Of a stretch of 64,000 nucleotides of DNA, positions 35,576 to 47,644 are shown one piece after another. The notes beneath the pieces are model-generated. The model saw nothing but the letters and a program-made list of their open reading frames with translations. It was not told the origin of the DNA and made no database searches. The position numbers and the translations under genes are program-made. Source of the DNA: Thamnidium elegans (lineage: Eukaryota; Mucoromycota; Mucoromycetes; Mucorales; Mucoraceae). Location: contig JAIXMG010000014.1 in assembly GCA_025201345.1 (NCBI GenBank), forward strand, positions 620,001 through 684,000. The letters run 5' to 3'. How positions within the stretch are numbered: the stretch's first letter is position 1; each line of letters begins with the position of its first letter.

Positions 35576-35784
35576 GGAAAAAAACTGTTCACGTAATGTT
35601 TTAATAAACAAAAGTCCACAAAAAATATTCCCATGATTTATTTTGTCCCAAATTTAAGCAGTGTTTACTTGGGCGTTGAATAAACAAATGATATTGTTTT
35701 CGGGCGGAAGTTTAAAGTATTTACGTATATATCTCTCGTTTCCCCAAGGTTTTTGCAACACGTGAACAGTTTTTTCCCCAACTG
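35576..35784. repeat. Tc1-type terminal repeat of uncertain ownership
   Basis: ACTGTTCACGT occurs at both the outer and inner edge of this about 209-bp block, the same plan as other Tc1 terminal repeats here. Its interior does not match the Tc-e left repeat. A minus-strand frame at 35381-35611 overlaps it but shows no recognisable domain. Confidence 0.5.
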
Positions 35785-35786
35785 TA

Positions 35787-36234
35787 TGCTGGCACCGGTT
35801 GGATGTGTAAGATTGATGGTAATATGGATAAAACATTGTATAAGGAGATATTAGAAGATGACCAAGCTAAAACAATTGATTTTGCATGTGAAAAATTAAA
35901 CTTACGCCGTGATCAAGTCTATTTTCAACATGACAATGATCCAAAACATACGTCAAACCTAGTTAAAAATTACCTCAAAGAGCAGGATTATCAAGTCATG
36001 CAATGGCCAGCTCAATCACCAGACTTAAACCCAATCGAAAACATGTGGCAATTACTAAAAATCCGTTTAAATCAATATGATACACCACCAAAAGGTATGA
36101 ACGACTTATATGAGCGTGTATCAGAAGTTTGGTATGACGTATTAAAGCCAGAAGAGTGTATAAAGGTGATCGAAAGTATGCCAAGTCGTATTGCAGAATG
36201 TATTAAAAATAAAGGATACTGGACTAAGTACTAG
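35787..36234 (+). pseudogene. Tc1/mariner transposase, C-terminal half (Tc-g)
   Basis: An open frame of about 149 codons begins inside the protein (AGTGWMCKIDGNMDKTLY). It has FQHDNDPKHTS and [12 protein letters not shown] (34 residues between) and ends GYWTKY. The DNA-binding region and the first catalytic Asp are missing. Confidence 0.88.
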
Positions 36235-36483
36235 AAGATAGTATATGAATAAAATTAAAAATTTTAAATATCCGTGCAAAATTGTCCCTATGTACCGATC
36301 ATATTAATCAGACTGTTTCTCACGCCATAGGAGATATTTTGATTCCCTTTTTTTTAGATGAAATTTACATCATTTTTATACCAGATATTACTTATAGACC
36401 AATACTCAAATGTTACATGTTCTAGAATTAATAATCATTATGTTTTATATTTCCCAACATAGGGACAGTTTTGCTAGTCACTG
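35787..36483 (+). mobile_element. Tc-g: 3' half of a Tc1/mariner element
   Basis: The right terminal repeat (about 36272-36483) ends GCTAGTCACTG before TA at 36484-36485. The left half of the element is missing: the Tc-e end abuts its transposase gene at 35785, and the 5' half is not found on the far side of Tc-e at 31776. Confidence 0.8.
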
Positions 36484-36485
36484 TA

Positions 36486-36671
36486 CATTTATAATAAGGA
36501 TGCTAATGGTGTAGTAAATACTATTATATGAATTGTTACAGGAGAGACCCCAGTGCTCGAACGTGGTAGAGAATATAAGGAATACAGGTAATAGAATATA
36601 CAGCAGTTTAAACGATCTAAATGAGTACCTACATATGCAGCTCCGGAAACTAAAGTATTGAACTATAGCTT

Positions 36672-36725
<54 letters not shown>

Positions 36726-37288
36726 GGTAAACCGGAAGTTTTTTTTATTTATTACTGCTCATTCCAAATAAGAACTTACATTAGAGATGGCTACATCATG
36801 AGCATAGGATATACAACCTAGTCTAAATAAAATTAGAAGGTGAATATGGAGAAAGAAAAAGTATGTTACCGATTGCCTAGAAGAAACAGTTCATGTTTGT
36901 CTATTTAAAAAAAAATTAGAATAGTGTACACAAGAATAATAAGCTTAATCGTTAATATATGATATTATTATACATACAAAGAGAAATTTAAAAAAGGTTT
37001 ATTATTATTAAAAAAAAAGAAGTGGAAGAAAGAAGTAAAGAAATAGAAAAAAAAAAGTGAGCAAAAAAGAGAAAGAAAAAGAAAAAACGAAAAAAAAAAG
37101 AGTTTATACATAAAAAAACTAAAATAAATAAATAAAAGCATTCAAAAACAACCACTTCAGTATTTTTCTATACTAACAGCCTTGATTCCTCGACTAATGT
37201 ATTGACTAAGATTGGCATCAACATCTTTGGGTTAACTTTGGTGGCGTTACTTTTCTTTTTATTTAGTCTTTAACATCTTGTTTATTAT
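36486..37288. mobile_element. Internally deleted relative of CMC-F
   Basis: 36486-37130 matches 40861-41470 (left flank of the CMC-F partner gene) and about 37130-37288 matches 47750-47925 (beyond the CMC-F Tnp2 stop). Both genes between these points are gone. The outer ends are also missing. A run of about 50 A lies at 36671-36722. Confidence 0.8.
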
Positions 37289-37773
37289 CACCACGGCGAG
37301 AAATAGCGCTAAATCTTAAGCACTGGTGCTTGTACAAGCACTGGAATGCTTGGGGAAGCACTAGCGCTAATTTTAAGCAGGTGAAAAAAAAATAATCACT
37401 GGAAATTGGAACCCCATCTTTTCAAGCTCAGGGTTAGCTTTTTTTTACAAAAAAATAAAATAAAATAAAAAAGAAATACTAGTAAAAATTATGTTTTCGA
37501 AAAAAAAACCATTTCAATGCTTGGTGAAGCGCTAGCGCTAAATTTAGCACTGAATTTTTTTTATGTACCATTTGACATATTGTTATTTTATCTTCGGCTT
37601 AATAAAAGGCTTTATAAACTATGCGTTTTTTTTTTCAAGCTTCACTCTATTCAACTACTTTATAACTATTTTACTTTTTTAAATGAATATTACGACTGTT
37701 AGTTACAACAATAAAAAAAGACCCTACTGCTAACTCTATAAAATATGGTAAATAATAAAGATGTAATTCCAAT

Positions 37774-38013
37774 GAGAAACGATTATATTTTTATTACAAT
37801 TTTAAATTTTTTCATATTTGTATACACATTATATAATAACATAAACTGTTATAGTTACGTTCATATAATAAACTTTTATTTAAAATCTAATCTAGTGATA
37901 TTTTATGGATTATTGATTTTGTAAATGTTGTAGAAAAGTGTAAATTAATCTATTATATTTAATATGAAATTTTTCTGTTCGATATTAATTTTTATAATAA
38001 ATAATCGTTTCTC
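37774..38013. mobile_element. MITE, GAGAAACG family, 240 bp
   Basis: Ends GAGAAACGATTAT and ATAATCGTTTCTC, 3-bp duplication AAT (37771-37773, 38014-38016). Very AT-rich, no coding capacity, inside CMC-D. Confidence 0.88.
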
Positions 38014-38161
38014 AATTTATTGTACATATACTGAATTTTTTATAATAAGCTTATCTCGTAATAATTTGCAAATCATTATCGAAGTAGAAGCTCCTTTTTT
38101 TTAAAAGTCAAAAATATATCCTTTTTTTTTTTTAAGACAAACGAAATAATTTACACTACTA

Positions 38162-38342
38162 TTACAAGTCGTTTATCTTGCTGGCATTTTTGAACATGTC
38201 TTGATCGAAAGCTGTCGAAGACAAAATGACATAGTACCAATTGGACGACCCAATTTGTTTATTTATCAAGTCAGTCTTTTGAATTAAACCAACAGTTGAA
38301 ATAATGTCGGCGAATCCCGAGATTAATAACACTGGGGATTCG
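38162..38342 (-). pseudogene. Tnp2 C-terminal remnant (CMC-D)
   Basis: The minus strand encodes a fragment with ADIISTVGLIQKTDL, SSNWYYVILSSTAFDQDM and KINDL then a stop. This aligns with the last about 60 residues of the CMC-A Tnp2 protein (GDILSVVGLIQKTDL, SSNWFYVISPSTAFDRDM, KISDLL). The rest of the gene is deleted. Confidence 0.8.
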
Positions 38343-39081
38343 TTTTTTTTTTTTTAGTATAAATATTTCGTTTTTTTTTAATTGCTTTTCCTTTCCTTTT
38401 ATCAATTTTTCTTAATAAAATAAAATAAAAGTTGTCTTGAACTTTACTTATATAGGTTTTCGCCATGTTGTAACTCATCTCATTCTTTGAAATCAGGTAA
38501 TGCTATTAAGTATAAATTATGAAGACAACTACATATATCTAATATTCTATTATTTCTATTCTATATATTTTTTATTTCTATTACTGCTTGCTTAAAGGTA
38601 ATTATTTCACTTGATTCAAGCTTAATAATAGCTTATTCTGACTCTTTTTTTTTTATAGGTATTGTCTTATTCCACGAATGTCCATTCCCTTTTTTTTATT
38701 ATTGTCAGTATCAAAATATAATAACAAACTATAATATACACATATACTTTTCCATTTCTTAATATATACATTCACATATAAATAAATAATAAAAATGCTC
38801 GCTTTTTTTCAGAATCTCTTTTTTTTTATATACCTGAATATATAAATATTTATTACAAAATGTGCTATAATTATTATATTATTGAATAAATATTTTATAC
38901 CATGACCTGATTAATTCCATACCGTCGTAATGCTGTTTTTTTTTTAAATGTGCGCCAACGCTTAATCTAACAATAGTGATCAGCCAAGCGTTAGTCGTAA
39001 CGGAAGCGCTAGCGCTAAACCAAGCACCAGTGCTTAGCAACAGCGCTAAATTTAGCGCTATTTCTCGCCTTGGTGATCGCG

Positions 39082-40321
39082 ACCAGTACTACTACAAGTG
39101 TTCAGGAAACTTTCACGTAAGCAGCACTCCCGATTTGGATGAAGGTCATCGTTATAAGAAACTTACCACCATCACTAAGAACTCTTTCTGGTACAAAAGA
39201 AAAGCAGCTGCACACAAGATTTTAGGTTCTATGACGGACTATATGCGTAAGGAGTCTCTTCAACAAATCTTCGATAGTAGAAGCTTAAGCAAGGGAGCTC
39301 TTCTTCAAATCATTCGGGATATTCAAGTCATGATGCTTTCAGACTATGAGAAGCATGTTTTGACACCTGAAAACCGTCTTGGTGTAAACCCTCGTTGTCA
39401 CCATATTCAAATCGACGAATCTAAAATCGGAAAAAGAAAAAACAATGTTGGTAGTCGTGTCGAAGGTGTTTGGGTGTTCGGAATGGTTGAAGCCTTGATA
39501 CCAGAATCTGGTCCTATGACGTATCAATACATTGATAACCGTAATAACATCGATGAGACTCGTCATAGATATGTTGCTGGCAGAAGATTTTTTTGCACTG
39601 TTCCCAATCGTGTTGCTGCTACACTTCTTCCTATTATTTACAAGTATTGTGCACGAGGTTCTGTTATTCGTTCAGATGGTTGGAGAGCTTATAGAGGTCT
39701 TCATAATCAAGAAACACAAGACCAGTTTGAAGCAAATGGACTGACCTTTGGAGGTGTCGGTACTGGTCTTTATTTTCGTGGGCATCAGGTTGTAAATCAT
39801 TCTCAAGGTTTTGCCACACGTGATCAAGTAAACGAAATCCGGTTGTGTCTCACGTCCCTGAATCAGGTCTGATCCATACTAATATAATTGAATTATTGTG
39901 GAGAGATATGAAGGTGTTCATTAAGCCTAGACATCGTACAGTTCGATCTGCTCCAAGTAAACTATTGGAGTACTTATGGTTCATTAATAATAAAGAAGAT
40001 GTGATGGGTGGTATGGCTCGTTTTCTTCGTGAGGTAAAATTTTCTGAAAACACCGGCATCATTGAAACAGGCGATAACAACCAGGGGTCATTCGAACCTG
40101 ATATGTTCACGGAGGCTAGAAGTGGAGAGACACCAGAGCAGCAAGAGAGAAGAGAGGATCGCGATCAAAGTAACTTTGAAGCTTGGGTGAATCGTCGTCG
40201 TGCTAGGGATGAAGAGGAACTCGATGAGGACTCATGTCATGAACCGAAGTGTAACTCCTGTCAGATACCGATTTCCTGGATTGATTGTGTAATGATATGC
40301 ATGACAGGTCGGAATATCTAA
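39082..40321 (+). pseudogene. ISXO2/IS1595-like transposase, truncated and frameshifted
   Basis: It begins inside the zinc-ribbon region (DQYYYKC) at the CMC-D border. It keeps QIDESKIGKRKNNVGSRVEG, VIRSDGWRAYRGL and HQVVNHSQGF, shifts frame near 39842, and goes on with HTNIIELLWRDMKVFIKPRH to an acidic stretch (RRRARDEEELDED). The sequence after about 40240 no longer matches the family. It is clearly related to the intact transposase at 1603-3305 but not a recent copy. Confidence 0.88.
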
Positions 40322-40344
40322 TATCCTAGCCCCAAGTACTCAGC

Positions 40345-40533
40345 ATCCAGTATCTTGTACTCTTGTACTCTCTTACTCTTGTGTCCCGTTCCCTGCTCAG
40401 CATATATTCCCATGTTTCCTTGTACCCAGTTCCCCTGCTCAGCATCTATTCCTATACTTCTTTGTACTCAGCACCTTGTATCCCGTTCCCCTGCTCAGCA
40501 TCTATTCCCATGCTTCTTTGTACTCAGTACCTT
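40345..40533. repeat. Minisatellite, left part
   Basis: Three to four imperfect units of about 55 bp contain CCCGTTCCCCTGCTCAGCAT and CTTCTTTGTACTCAGTACCT. It is much richer in C than its surroundings. It continues at 48805 on the other side of CMC-F. Confidence 0.85.
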
Positions 40534-40721
40534 CACCTAAGCCAAAAAAATTTACTCTATCCGCTGAGATTCAGCGAGCAGTTAACGAATCCATTTCCGA
40601 GCGAATTTTTGGATGGATGAGGTGAATTCGTTTTTCTTAACGGATCCATTTCCTTATAACGGATCCATTTCCTCCTTTTAACGGATCCATTTCCTTTTAA
40701 CGGATCCATTTTCATTTTAAC

Positions 40722-40725
<4 letters not shown>
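40534..40725. repeat. CMC-F left terminus and subterminal repeats
   Basis: Five or so copies of AACGGATCCATTTCC follow the terminal CACCTAAGCC. An AGCGAGCAGTTAACG block resembles the right side. Confidence 0.8.
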
Positions 40726-40758
<33 letters not shown>

Positions 40759-41569
40759 GGAACGAATTATACTGAAACAGTGTTTTTTTTTTACGATAGA
40801 AGGGTCATATATATTATAGTTTAATTATTGTTTTTATTAAAAAAATTTAAATAAATATATACATTTATAATAAGGATGCTAATGGTGTAGTAAATACAAT
40901 TATATGAACTGTTACAGGAGAGACCCCTGTGCTTGAACGTGGTAGAGAATATAAAGAATACAGGTAATAGAATATACAGCAGTTTAAACGATCTAAATGG
41001 GTACTTACATATGCAGCTCCGTAAACTAAAGTATTGAACTACGGCTTTTTTTTTTTAAAAAAAAAGGATAAAATCAGTAAACCGGAAGTTTTTTTATTTA
41101 TTATTGCTCATTCCAAATAAGAACTTACATTAGAGATGGGTACAACATGAGTATAGGAGACACAACCTAGTTTAAATAAAACTAGAAGGTGAATATGGAG
41201 AAAGAAAAAGTATGTTACCGATTGCCTAGAGGAAACAGTTCATGTTTGTCTATTTAAAAAAAATTAGAATAGTGTACACAAGAATAATAAGTTTAATCGT
41301 TAATATATGGAATTATTATGCATACAAAGAGAGATTAAAAAAAGATTTATTATTATTAAAAAAAAAAAAAGAAGTGGAAGAAAGAAGTAAAGAAATAGAA
41401 AAAAAAAGTGAGCAAAAGAGAGAAAGAGAAAGAAAAAGAAAAAACGAAAAAAAAAGAATTTATACTCTTTGTTTTTTTTGTCATTTTTTGTGAAACATTC
41501 TTTTTACTGAATACCAAAAAAAAAAAAAAAGAAGTCAATATCATATTATACACACATGTCAAGATCTTT
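40726..41569. other. Non-coding part of CMC-F
   Basis: Starts with a run of about 30 T, then sequence shared with 36486-37130. A low-complexity Lys/Glu frame near 41341-41493 is not a credible gene. Confidence 0.5.
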
Positions 41570-42800
41570 TTACCTTCTCTTTTGTAAAGCGGCAATTTTC
41601 ATTTTTTGTTTTGCAACTATTCTTCTTGTTGCTTCTTGAATGATGCGATCATCTTCATCTTCATCAGAATCTGTGTCTGCATCAACTTCTTCCATACTTA
41701 TCTTGTGGATATCTTCAGTACCCAATTCTTCATCATCATTGTCACTACATGATGCCTCATATTCGATTGGTAAACTACTTTTTTTAATGCAAGGAGAGAT
41801 ATCAATTCCGGCACCAAGAAAAATATTATTATTCTATGTATATATGATTTCGTTAATTTCTTTTTTTTTTTAAAAAAAAGTAGCACATCATACTTACATC
41901 GCTTTTACATTTCTTTCCAATTGCAGTATTTCTGATAGTAGTACTGAGTAGGCTAGTAGCACCCCAAGGCTTGTTAAAGCCAAATAATGGTAAAGAATTG
42001 GCTTTTCCTAACACAGTAATTACATAATGTTCAGCCATTAACGCCAAAAAGTTTCTTTCTTTTCCATCGATTAAAGACCACTTTACACCAGCACTTCGAT
42101 TTGGTAATATTTGAACCAACGTGAAACTCTTCAAAGCGCTGTAAGTAGCTTCATACCTGTCACCTAATTCACGTTGGATCTCATCCTCATCTGTACCAGC
42201 CATAATAGGGTCATTCACGGCAATTAAGTACTCTTTTGACGCCTTGAGTATTTTTGATTTCATGGTCAAATTCACAACCATACCTGTTGTTTCGCTTACA
42301 ATACTTGACGTCTTGGCAACACATCGAATACCGTGGTAATTGGGATCGTTTTTGATGCGCTGGATCACGTCAGAAGAAAAGATCTTATCCAAAGAGCTTC
42401 TCACTTTTTGAAGAGAAGTGTTACAGTCAGAAGAGAGAGTGTTAACTATTTTTTTTAAAAAAAAATTAGAATTAAATATAGCTTATATTTTATATCTCAT
42501 TAACTTACGAGTAGTAGATAAATCCAAAGGGGCAGGGACATTGGCAATTTCACTCGTAGCAGCAAGTATACGATTGGTGTGCTTTTCAACAACACGGTCA
42601 ACAATACTTTCGACAGATTTGATCAAAATTTCTTCGATTCTACTGACATGAACGTATTCAGATGAGTTATAAGGCGTCTGGTAGGAATTAAAAGAGGATG
42701 CCTGAGTAGACGCATTAGGGATGGAAAAAGAAGGCAGTGACCCAGAAGAGCCCATATTGAAGTCTTGAATAATTGAAAGGTCTTGAGAGTATTGGTCCAT
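41570..42800 (-). CDS. CMC-F partner protein, 3 exons, 367 aa
   Basis: Exons 42800-42509, 42445-41898 and 41833-41570 join in one open frame. The N terminus is Ser/Gln-rich (MDQYSQDLSIIQDFNMGSSG). Next comes a helical region (RIEEILIKSVESIVDRVVEK) and a central domain (VRSSLDKIFSSDVIQRIKND, then KSFTLVQILPNRSAGVKW and FGFNKPWGATSLLSTTIRN). The tail is acidic and then basic (KQKMKIAALQKRR). No known domain recognised, and no obvious similarity to the CMC-A or CMC-B partner proteins apart from position, an N-terminal helix and a basic end. A TnpA-like end-binding role is inference. Confidence 0.75.
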
Positions 42801-43226
42801 GTTTAAGGTAGTAATTCTAATAATTATAAAAGTAATTGATAATGCAAAAAAAAAGAAGCTCTTTTATATACCTGAATAAAATAAACCGGTCAGCCTTAAA
42901 AAGGCAAATATCTTTTTCTAGGCAACTGTCATTACGGATACATAAGTTTAAAAGGATATGTTTTTTGAAGATAAAAGTGATTGGATTCTTTAAAGCAAAA
43001 TACGGTGAAGTATCTTCATTAGGTAATTATATTGAACAAAGACCTATTTTTAAACTTTTTTTTTTTGAAGCCAAAACGACGCCATTGTCATAAGGACATC
43101 AATCAATATCAATATGAAGAGAAATACTATTACATATAGATTAATAAAATGCTTTCTAATATATACACTGTATAAAACTCGTACTTACTATTGCTTCTAT
43201 ACTGTCCGTAACTGCATTTACCGAGA

Positions 43227-43258
<32 letters not shown>

Positions 43259-43425
43259 GGTACGCACCAGTAATATCTCTTCTTTTAGTTCAAAAAAAAA
43301 AAGCATTTCAAAATGTTTGCCGTAAGCCAAGCATTGAGGGATCCTCTATATAAAGGGGAAAGAAAACCTTTACAATATTTTTTTTATATATATACCTACT
43401 ACAATACTTTTTTTTTTACCTTAAC
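42801..43425. promoter_or_regulatory. Divergent promoter region of CMC-F
   Basis: TATATAAAG at 43347-43355 lies about 75 bp before the Tnp2 ATG. On the minus strand TATATAAAAG near 42865 lies about 60 bp before the partner ATG. A T-run directly followed by an A-run sits in the middle (about 43229-43258). Confidence 0.6.
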
Positions 43426-46400
43426 ATGCAATTCACACAAGAAACTCTTATCCATAAAAGATACAAAAGGGCAAGAACAAATGCCTCTTATGCAAAGATT
43501 GAAAATCGTCTGGATGAAATCCTCCGTGGTGATACTCCTCTCGATACCGTACCTGCTGTTACTACAGAATTATCTAACAATGATCAGATTTATCTTGAAG
43601 AAAATGGTTTGAATACAACCGAATGGACACGTCTTGAAAATGATGATGATTTTGATAATATTGATTTTTCTTTTGAAGATGACGAGATTGTATCTGACCG
43701 TGAAGAAGAAGAAGATATTTTAAGTGATAGAGGTAAGAAGACAATAAGATGGGATTAATATTTATACATACTTACTTTTTTTTATGAACACATATAGAAA
43801 CGACTGATCCCACAGTCAACAGTAACTCCAAATACATTGAGCGTGATATTTATGTACCATCTTATCCTTTTAGTCCAATTCAAGAATATAGCGTACGTTT
43901 GATGAATATTTGTGAAGAGACGAACATATGTAGAGAAGGTCATCGACTCTTATCCCGGCTTATTAATGAAATAATTGCAGATACAAGTCTAGGTAAGTCA
44001 TAAGTAAAGCCATAGTTAAAAAAAAAAAAAAAAAAAAAAAAATAACTCCCAAATATTTTCTTTTTTAGGCAAAACAAGTAAAATCCTTGCAAGAGAGGCA
44101 TGCGATACGCTTGTCAAAACCAAAGTTCCTGTAGATCTTGTTACATCACATGAAATTTGTGGCGCTAATGGATGCTACTTGTATGATATTCGAAAGGATA
44201 TCGCCCTTACCGCCTGTCCTATCTGTGGTGCAACAAAAAGTAAAACCAGCACTTTGAAAACGGTCAATATTACTGATAAGATAGCCGAACTATTGATATG
44301 TGATGATGTTCGTGAAAGGCTTGCTTATAGAGCTGATAATTTCCCCAAAGATCATGTTTTAAAACAAAGATTTTCATCCGATAAGGTTTATACAGACGCT
44401 TTTGATGGTGAATTATATGCAAACTTTGTTGAGAACAATTTATTCGAAAACAAGTACGACGTAGCTATAAAACTGGACATAGATGGCTTCCGGTCAAAGT
44501 TCTCTAGAACCAAACTAGTTATGGTGCATTGCGTTGTATTAAACTACGACATATCAGAGGTGAGTATTTTTTATACATGTATATACACATATGTAGGTTA
44601 CATACTTACTTTTTTTTTAAAAATGAAAAGCGATTCACTAGAGAAAACACATTCCAGGTCGCCATCATTTTTAGTAAATCTAAAATCGACCTTAACTCTT
44701 ATTTAAGACCTATCGTAAGAGAACTATCTTCTTTAAGTCGTACACCCCTTCTTGTAAAAAAAAATGGACTTCAAGTAGCTATCAGTAGAGTAATCCCGAT
44801 GTTTATCTCCGGTGACGGTGTGCAATGTAACGAATTAATGAACTTTGGAGGTCACAGTTGTAAGACAGGTTGTCGATTATGCTTATCTGCCGGAAATCAC
44901 AGAACAGACTCGTATGATGTTGGCGGTAAAGTTGTTGCCGGTAAGCATGGAATGTACTTTCATGAACGTAATAAAGAGCTACGATCTAAGCAAAGTTTAC
45001 TATTGAAAGATAAAACCCCTTTATATGTAAGTAAATTTATATACATAAGTTATAATTATATCTACTAATACTGCCTACTTACATAGATCGACAATGATTA
45101 CGGTATACGTTCCCCAAGCATCTTCGGTAGCCTTGTATCATTTATTTCAGTCGCGTTTCATCCTATCGACGAAATGCACATGTATTCTAATATTGCCAAG
45201 GATGTTTTCTCTATGATGTCTCCAAAATATAATTCTCACTTCAAATACTGTGGTAACGAAACTGAATATCCTTTCCAATTGTCGAATTCTTCTTTCGAAG
45301 CTATTAAGAAAAGTATGGAATCATCAAGATCTCTTATTCCAGCATCTTGTTTTAAAGGAAGTTGGTTGGCAATTGACCAAAGTAATGTAAAACAACTTTA
45401 TAGGTCTAGTGAGTGGCTTGACTACCTTTTATATTGTGTTCCTGTCGTATTTGAGGTTGATGTTTATATAAAACATATAAATAATCATATTATGAATAAA
45501 AACAAGCTTAATAATAAAAACTTCTAATATTTCAATAATAATGCATCCCGATACATTATTATTAAACACCGAAATCAATACGGACATTTCTAGTGAAAAC
45601 GGTTCCTACTTCTGACTTAAAATATAAAAATTTTAATCCAATAACATTAATGCGAGATAAGAGATATTGTAATAACATTGGTCTTGATCCAGAACTAGCT
45701 ACTCTGGATAAAAGAAAGGAACACCCATTGTTATAAGCAATACATTAACTCACATCAATGATATGAATATAGTATAAATAATATACTCTAGGACATATAA
45801 AAAATATCTCCTTTATAATAATAAAACAAATATACAGTAACAATACTCTATATCTTGTAATTACAATCCTTTAATTATATAAAATATAATTATACGGGAA
45901 AAAGTTCTAGTCAGAAATATATAAATAAAATATAAGGAACGTTTCATCAACCTACTCATAACATATCCAATAAGGACGACTCGACCACCCTGTCATTATT
46001 AAGAACAAGGTGGAGATTACCGGAAGGACATGTTATCCGATCAAGGGGATTGGATCAAAGAATATTTATAGTCAATTCGAAAGAGTAGAATATATATATT
46101 TGAAAGTGAGAAGGTTGAGTCTAGATATTGACCCGAACCTATCATAACAATAAGATCAGGCACCGATTACGGTTGTCAAGAAGTATAAAAAGGGATTATT
46201 ATTTAGTTTATTTTTAATTAATAAATTTCTCTAAGTTTTATCTCGATAATTTATCGTCTAATTTACTTCAATTCCAACAGTTCCAACTCTGATCATATCT
46301 CAATTCAAAGATTTGAGAGTCATTACTGGCTTCTTAAGTCTAATCCGTGGTATTTCTTTGTCGCTTCAATTTAGAATAACCCAGAAAGACCTTGAAGAGA

Positions 46401-47644
46401 TTGATAGGTTAGTATTTTCAGTAGTGTATCATATATATATATATCGACTAATTCACCTCTCCTTTTTTTTTCCTAACAAAAAAAAAGATGTTTTGAAATC
46501 TGGTTCGAGTACATTGATTCACTTATAGCTCAAAAAAGAATATCCAATTGTATTTACAAGGTCAACATGCATCAGCTTTGCCATATTACATATACTATTC
46601 GTCAATGCTCCATCCTACGTTGTGTATCTGTAAGATCAATGGAAAGAGAAATTGGTAACTAATATATAAGTATCAGTTAATAAAAGAAAATATATTATTT
46701 TTTTTTTTAGGCGCTTACAAGAAAAAATTACGATCAAGAATAAATGTTGGTGAGAATGCAAATAATATCATGGAGAGAACAGCTCTTTACTCGTTCTTGA
46801 AGAATACTAAAATGCTCGACTTCAATCCAAATGAACCAAAATCCGATTCTGCCAACACATTTATCTATCACCCATCAAAAAACAAGGTTTATGGACAGTT
46901 ATGGGCTCCTTTCTATAAGCCATTCGAGCTAGTTGATACCAATGATAGTACTATCATCGGTGATGGTTTGGTAACTATGAAGAAGTTGGTTAATGCTTTG
47001 AAATCGTACAAAAAAAGATTTTTCAGTATGAATGAACCTATCACATCAATTACTATTAATATTCAAACTATTGTACCATCTGGAAAACTCTGGCAAGACT
47101 CGCGTGTGTTCACTTCTGCTATATTTAAGAAAACACTGTCAAAGAACACAATTAGACGTGGAGGTGAACATGTTCTATTTCATTCGACACATAAAATAAG
47201 AAGGTAAGTTTTAAGAAGCTTTTTAATTTTATATTTTACCCTGTAAGTTAATTTTTTTCCCTCTTTTTTTTTTGTAGTGGAAGAACACTAAAGAGGGTGA
47301 CTCATTGGTACGTAGGCCGGGTTCTCTTTTTCTTCCAATACGCGTTTAAAGGTGACGGCAGCTTCTACGCTTTGCTTGAAATAATGAAAACTCATTCCGT
47401 AGCAGCTCATAGTTCCTGTATCCCCGTCGTAATACCATTCAAAGAAACCGAAACAAAAAAAATGGTAGTTGTTGATATTGCGGATATTATTACGGTAGTC
47501 GGTTTATTGAAGATGGTGCATCAGGTTACGAATGGGAGGAATGTAACTTTTAAAGAGTCTGACTCTTTATTTGTTATATCTCCTTCTACTGCTTTTGATG
47601 TAGACATGAAAACAACAGCCGGCTCTATAATAAATTTATGTTAA
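43426..47644 (+). pseudogene. Tnp2-type CACTA transposase (CMC-F), interrupted by a solo LTR
   Basis: Exons 43426-43732, 43798-43992, 44069-44559, 44631-45026, 45087-45442 plus 46285-46407 (one exon split by the LTR), 46488-46654, 46711-47203 and 47278-47644. With the LTR and one 5-bp duplication disregarded, the frame is open for 964 codons. Marks: CPICGATKSK, KLDIDGFRSKFSRTK, a DLNSYLRPIVRE block, ISGDGVQCNELMNFGGHS then GCRLC, an FHPIDEMH variant of the DELH motif, YPFQLSN and SLSLQF. Introns are 56-80 bp. Met in place of Leu in DEMH matches the DxMH of plant Tnp2 proteins. Confidence 0.9.
45443..46279. repeat. Solo LTR in the CMC-F Tnp2 gene, 837 bp
   Basis: Begins TGTCGTATTTGAGG and ends CAATTCCAACA with the exact 5-bp duplication GTTCC on both sides (45438-45442, 46280-46284). 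No retroelement coding sequence is present. Fragments of the same LTR lie at 28035-28508 and 31510-31774. Confidence 0.9.

Larger units (their letters stand above)
31777..35784 (-). mobile_element. Tc-e: Tc1/mariner element split by Tc-f; right border uncertain
   Basis: The left end CAGTGGGAGAAGAAACTGTT follows TA at 31775-31776. A similar but not identical end, reading CAGTTGGGGAAAAAACTGTT inward, lies at 35784 before TA at 35785-35786. The interiors of the two terminal repeats differ, and without Tc-f the unit is still about 700 bp too long. The right end (about 35576-35784) may therefore belong to a related element. The stretch 34680-35575 is non-coding. Confidence 0.65.
37289..39075. mobile_element. 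CMC-D: non-autonomous CACTA-type element
   Basis: Ends are CACCACGGCGAGAAATAGCG and the inverse of CACCAAGGCGAGAAATAGCG. Subterminal repeats are AGCGCT and AAGCACTGGTGCTT, with the palindrome AGCGCTAAATTTAGCGCT at 39042-39059. Flanking triplets differ (TAT and ATC), so the ends may come from two copies. It keeps a Tnp2 3' remnant and carries a MITE. Confidence 0.8.

Noticed and set aside
35381..35611. 76-codon minus-strand frame as a retroelement fragment
   Set aside because: No motif of reverse transcriptase, RNase H or integrase could be identified.
41242..41493. Lys/Glu-rich 83-codon frame
   Set aside because: Low-complexity A-rich DNA in the untranslated flank of CMC-F; its counterpart at about 36900-37110 is interrupted by stops.
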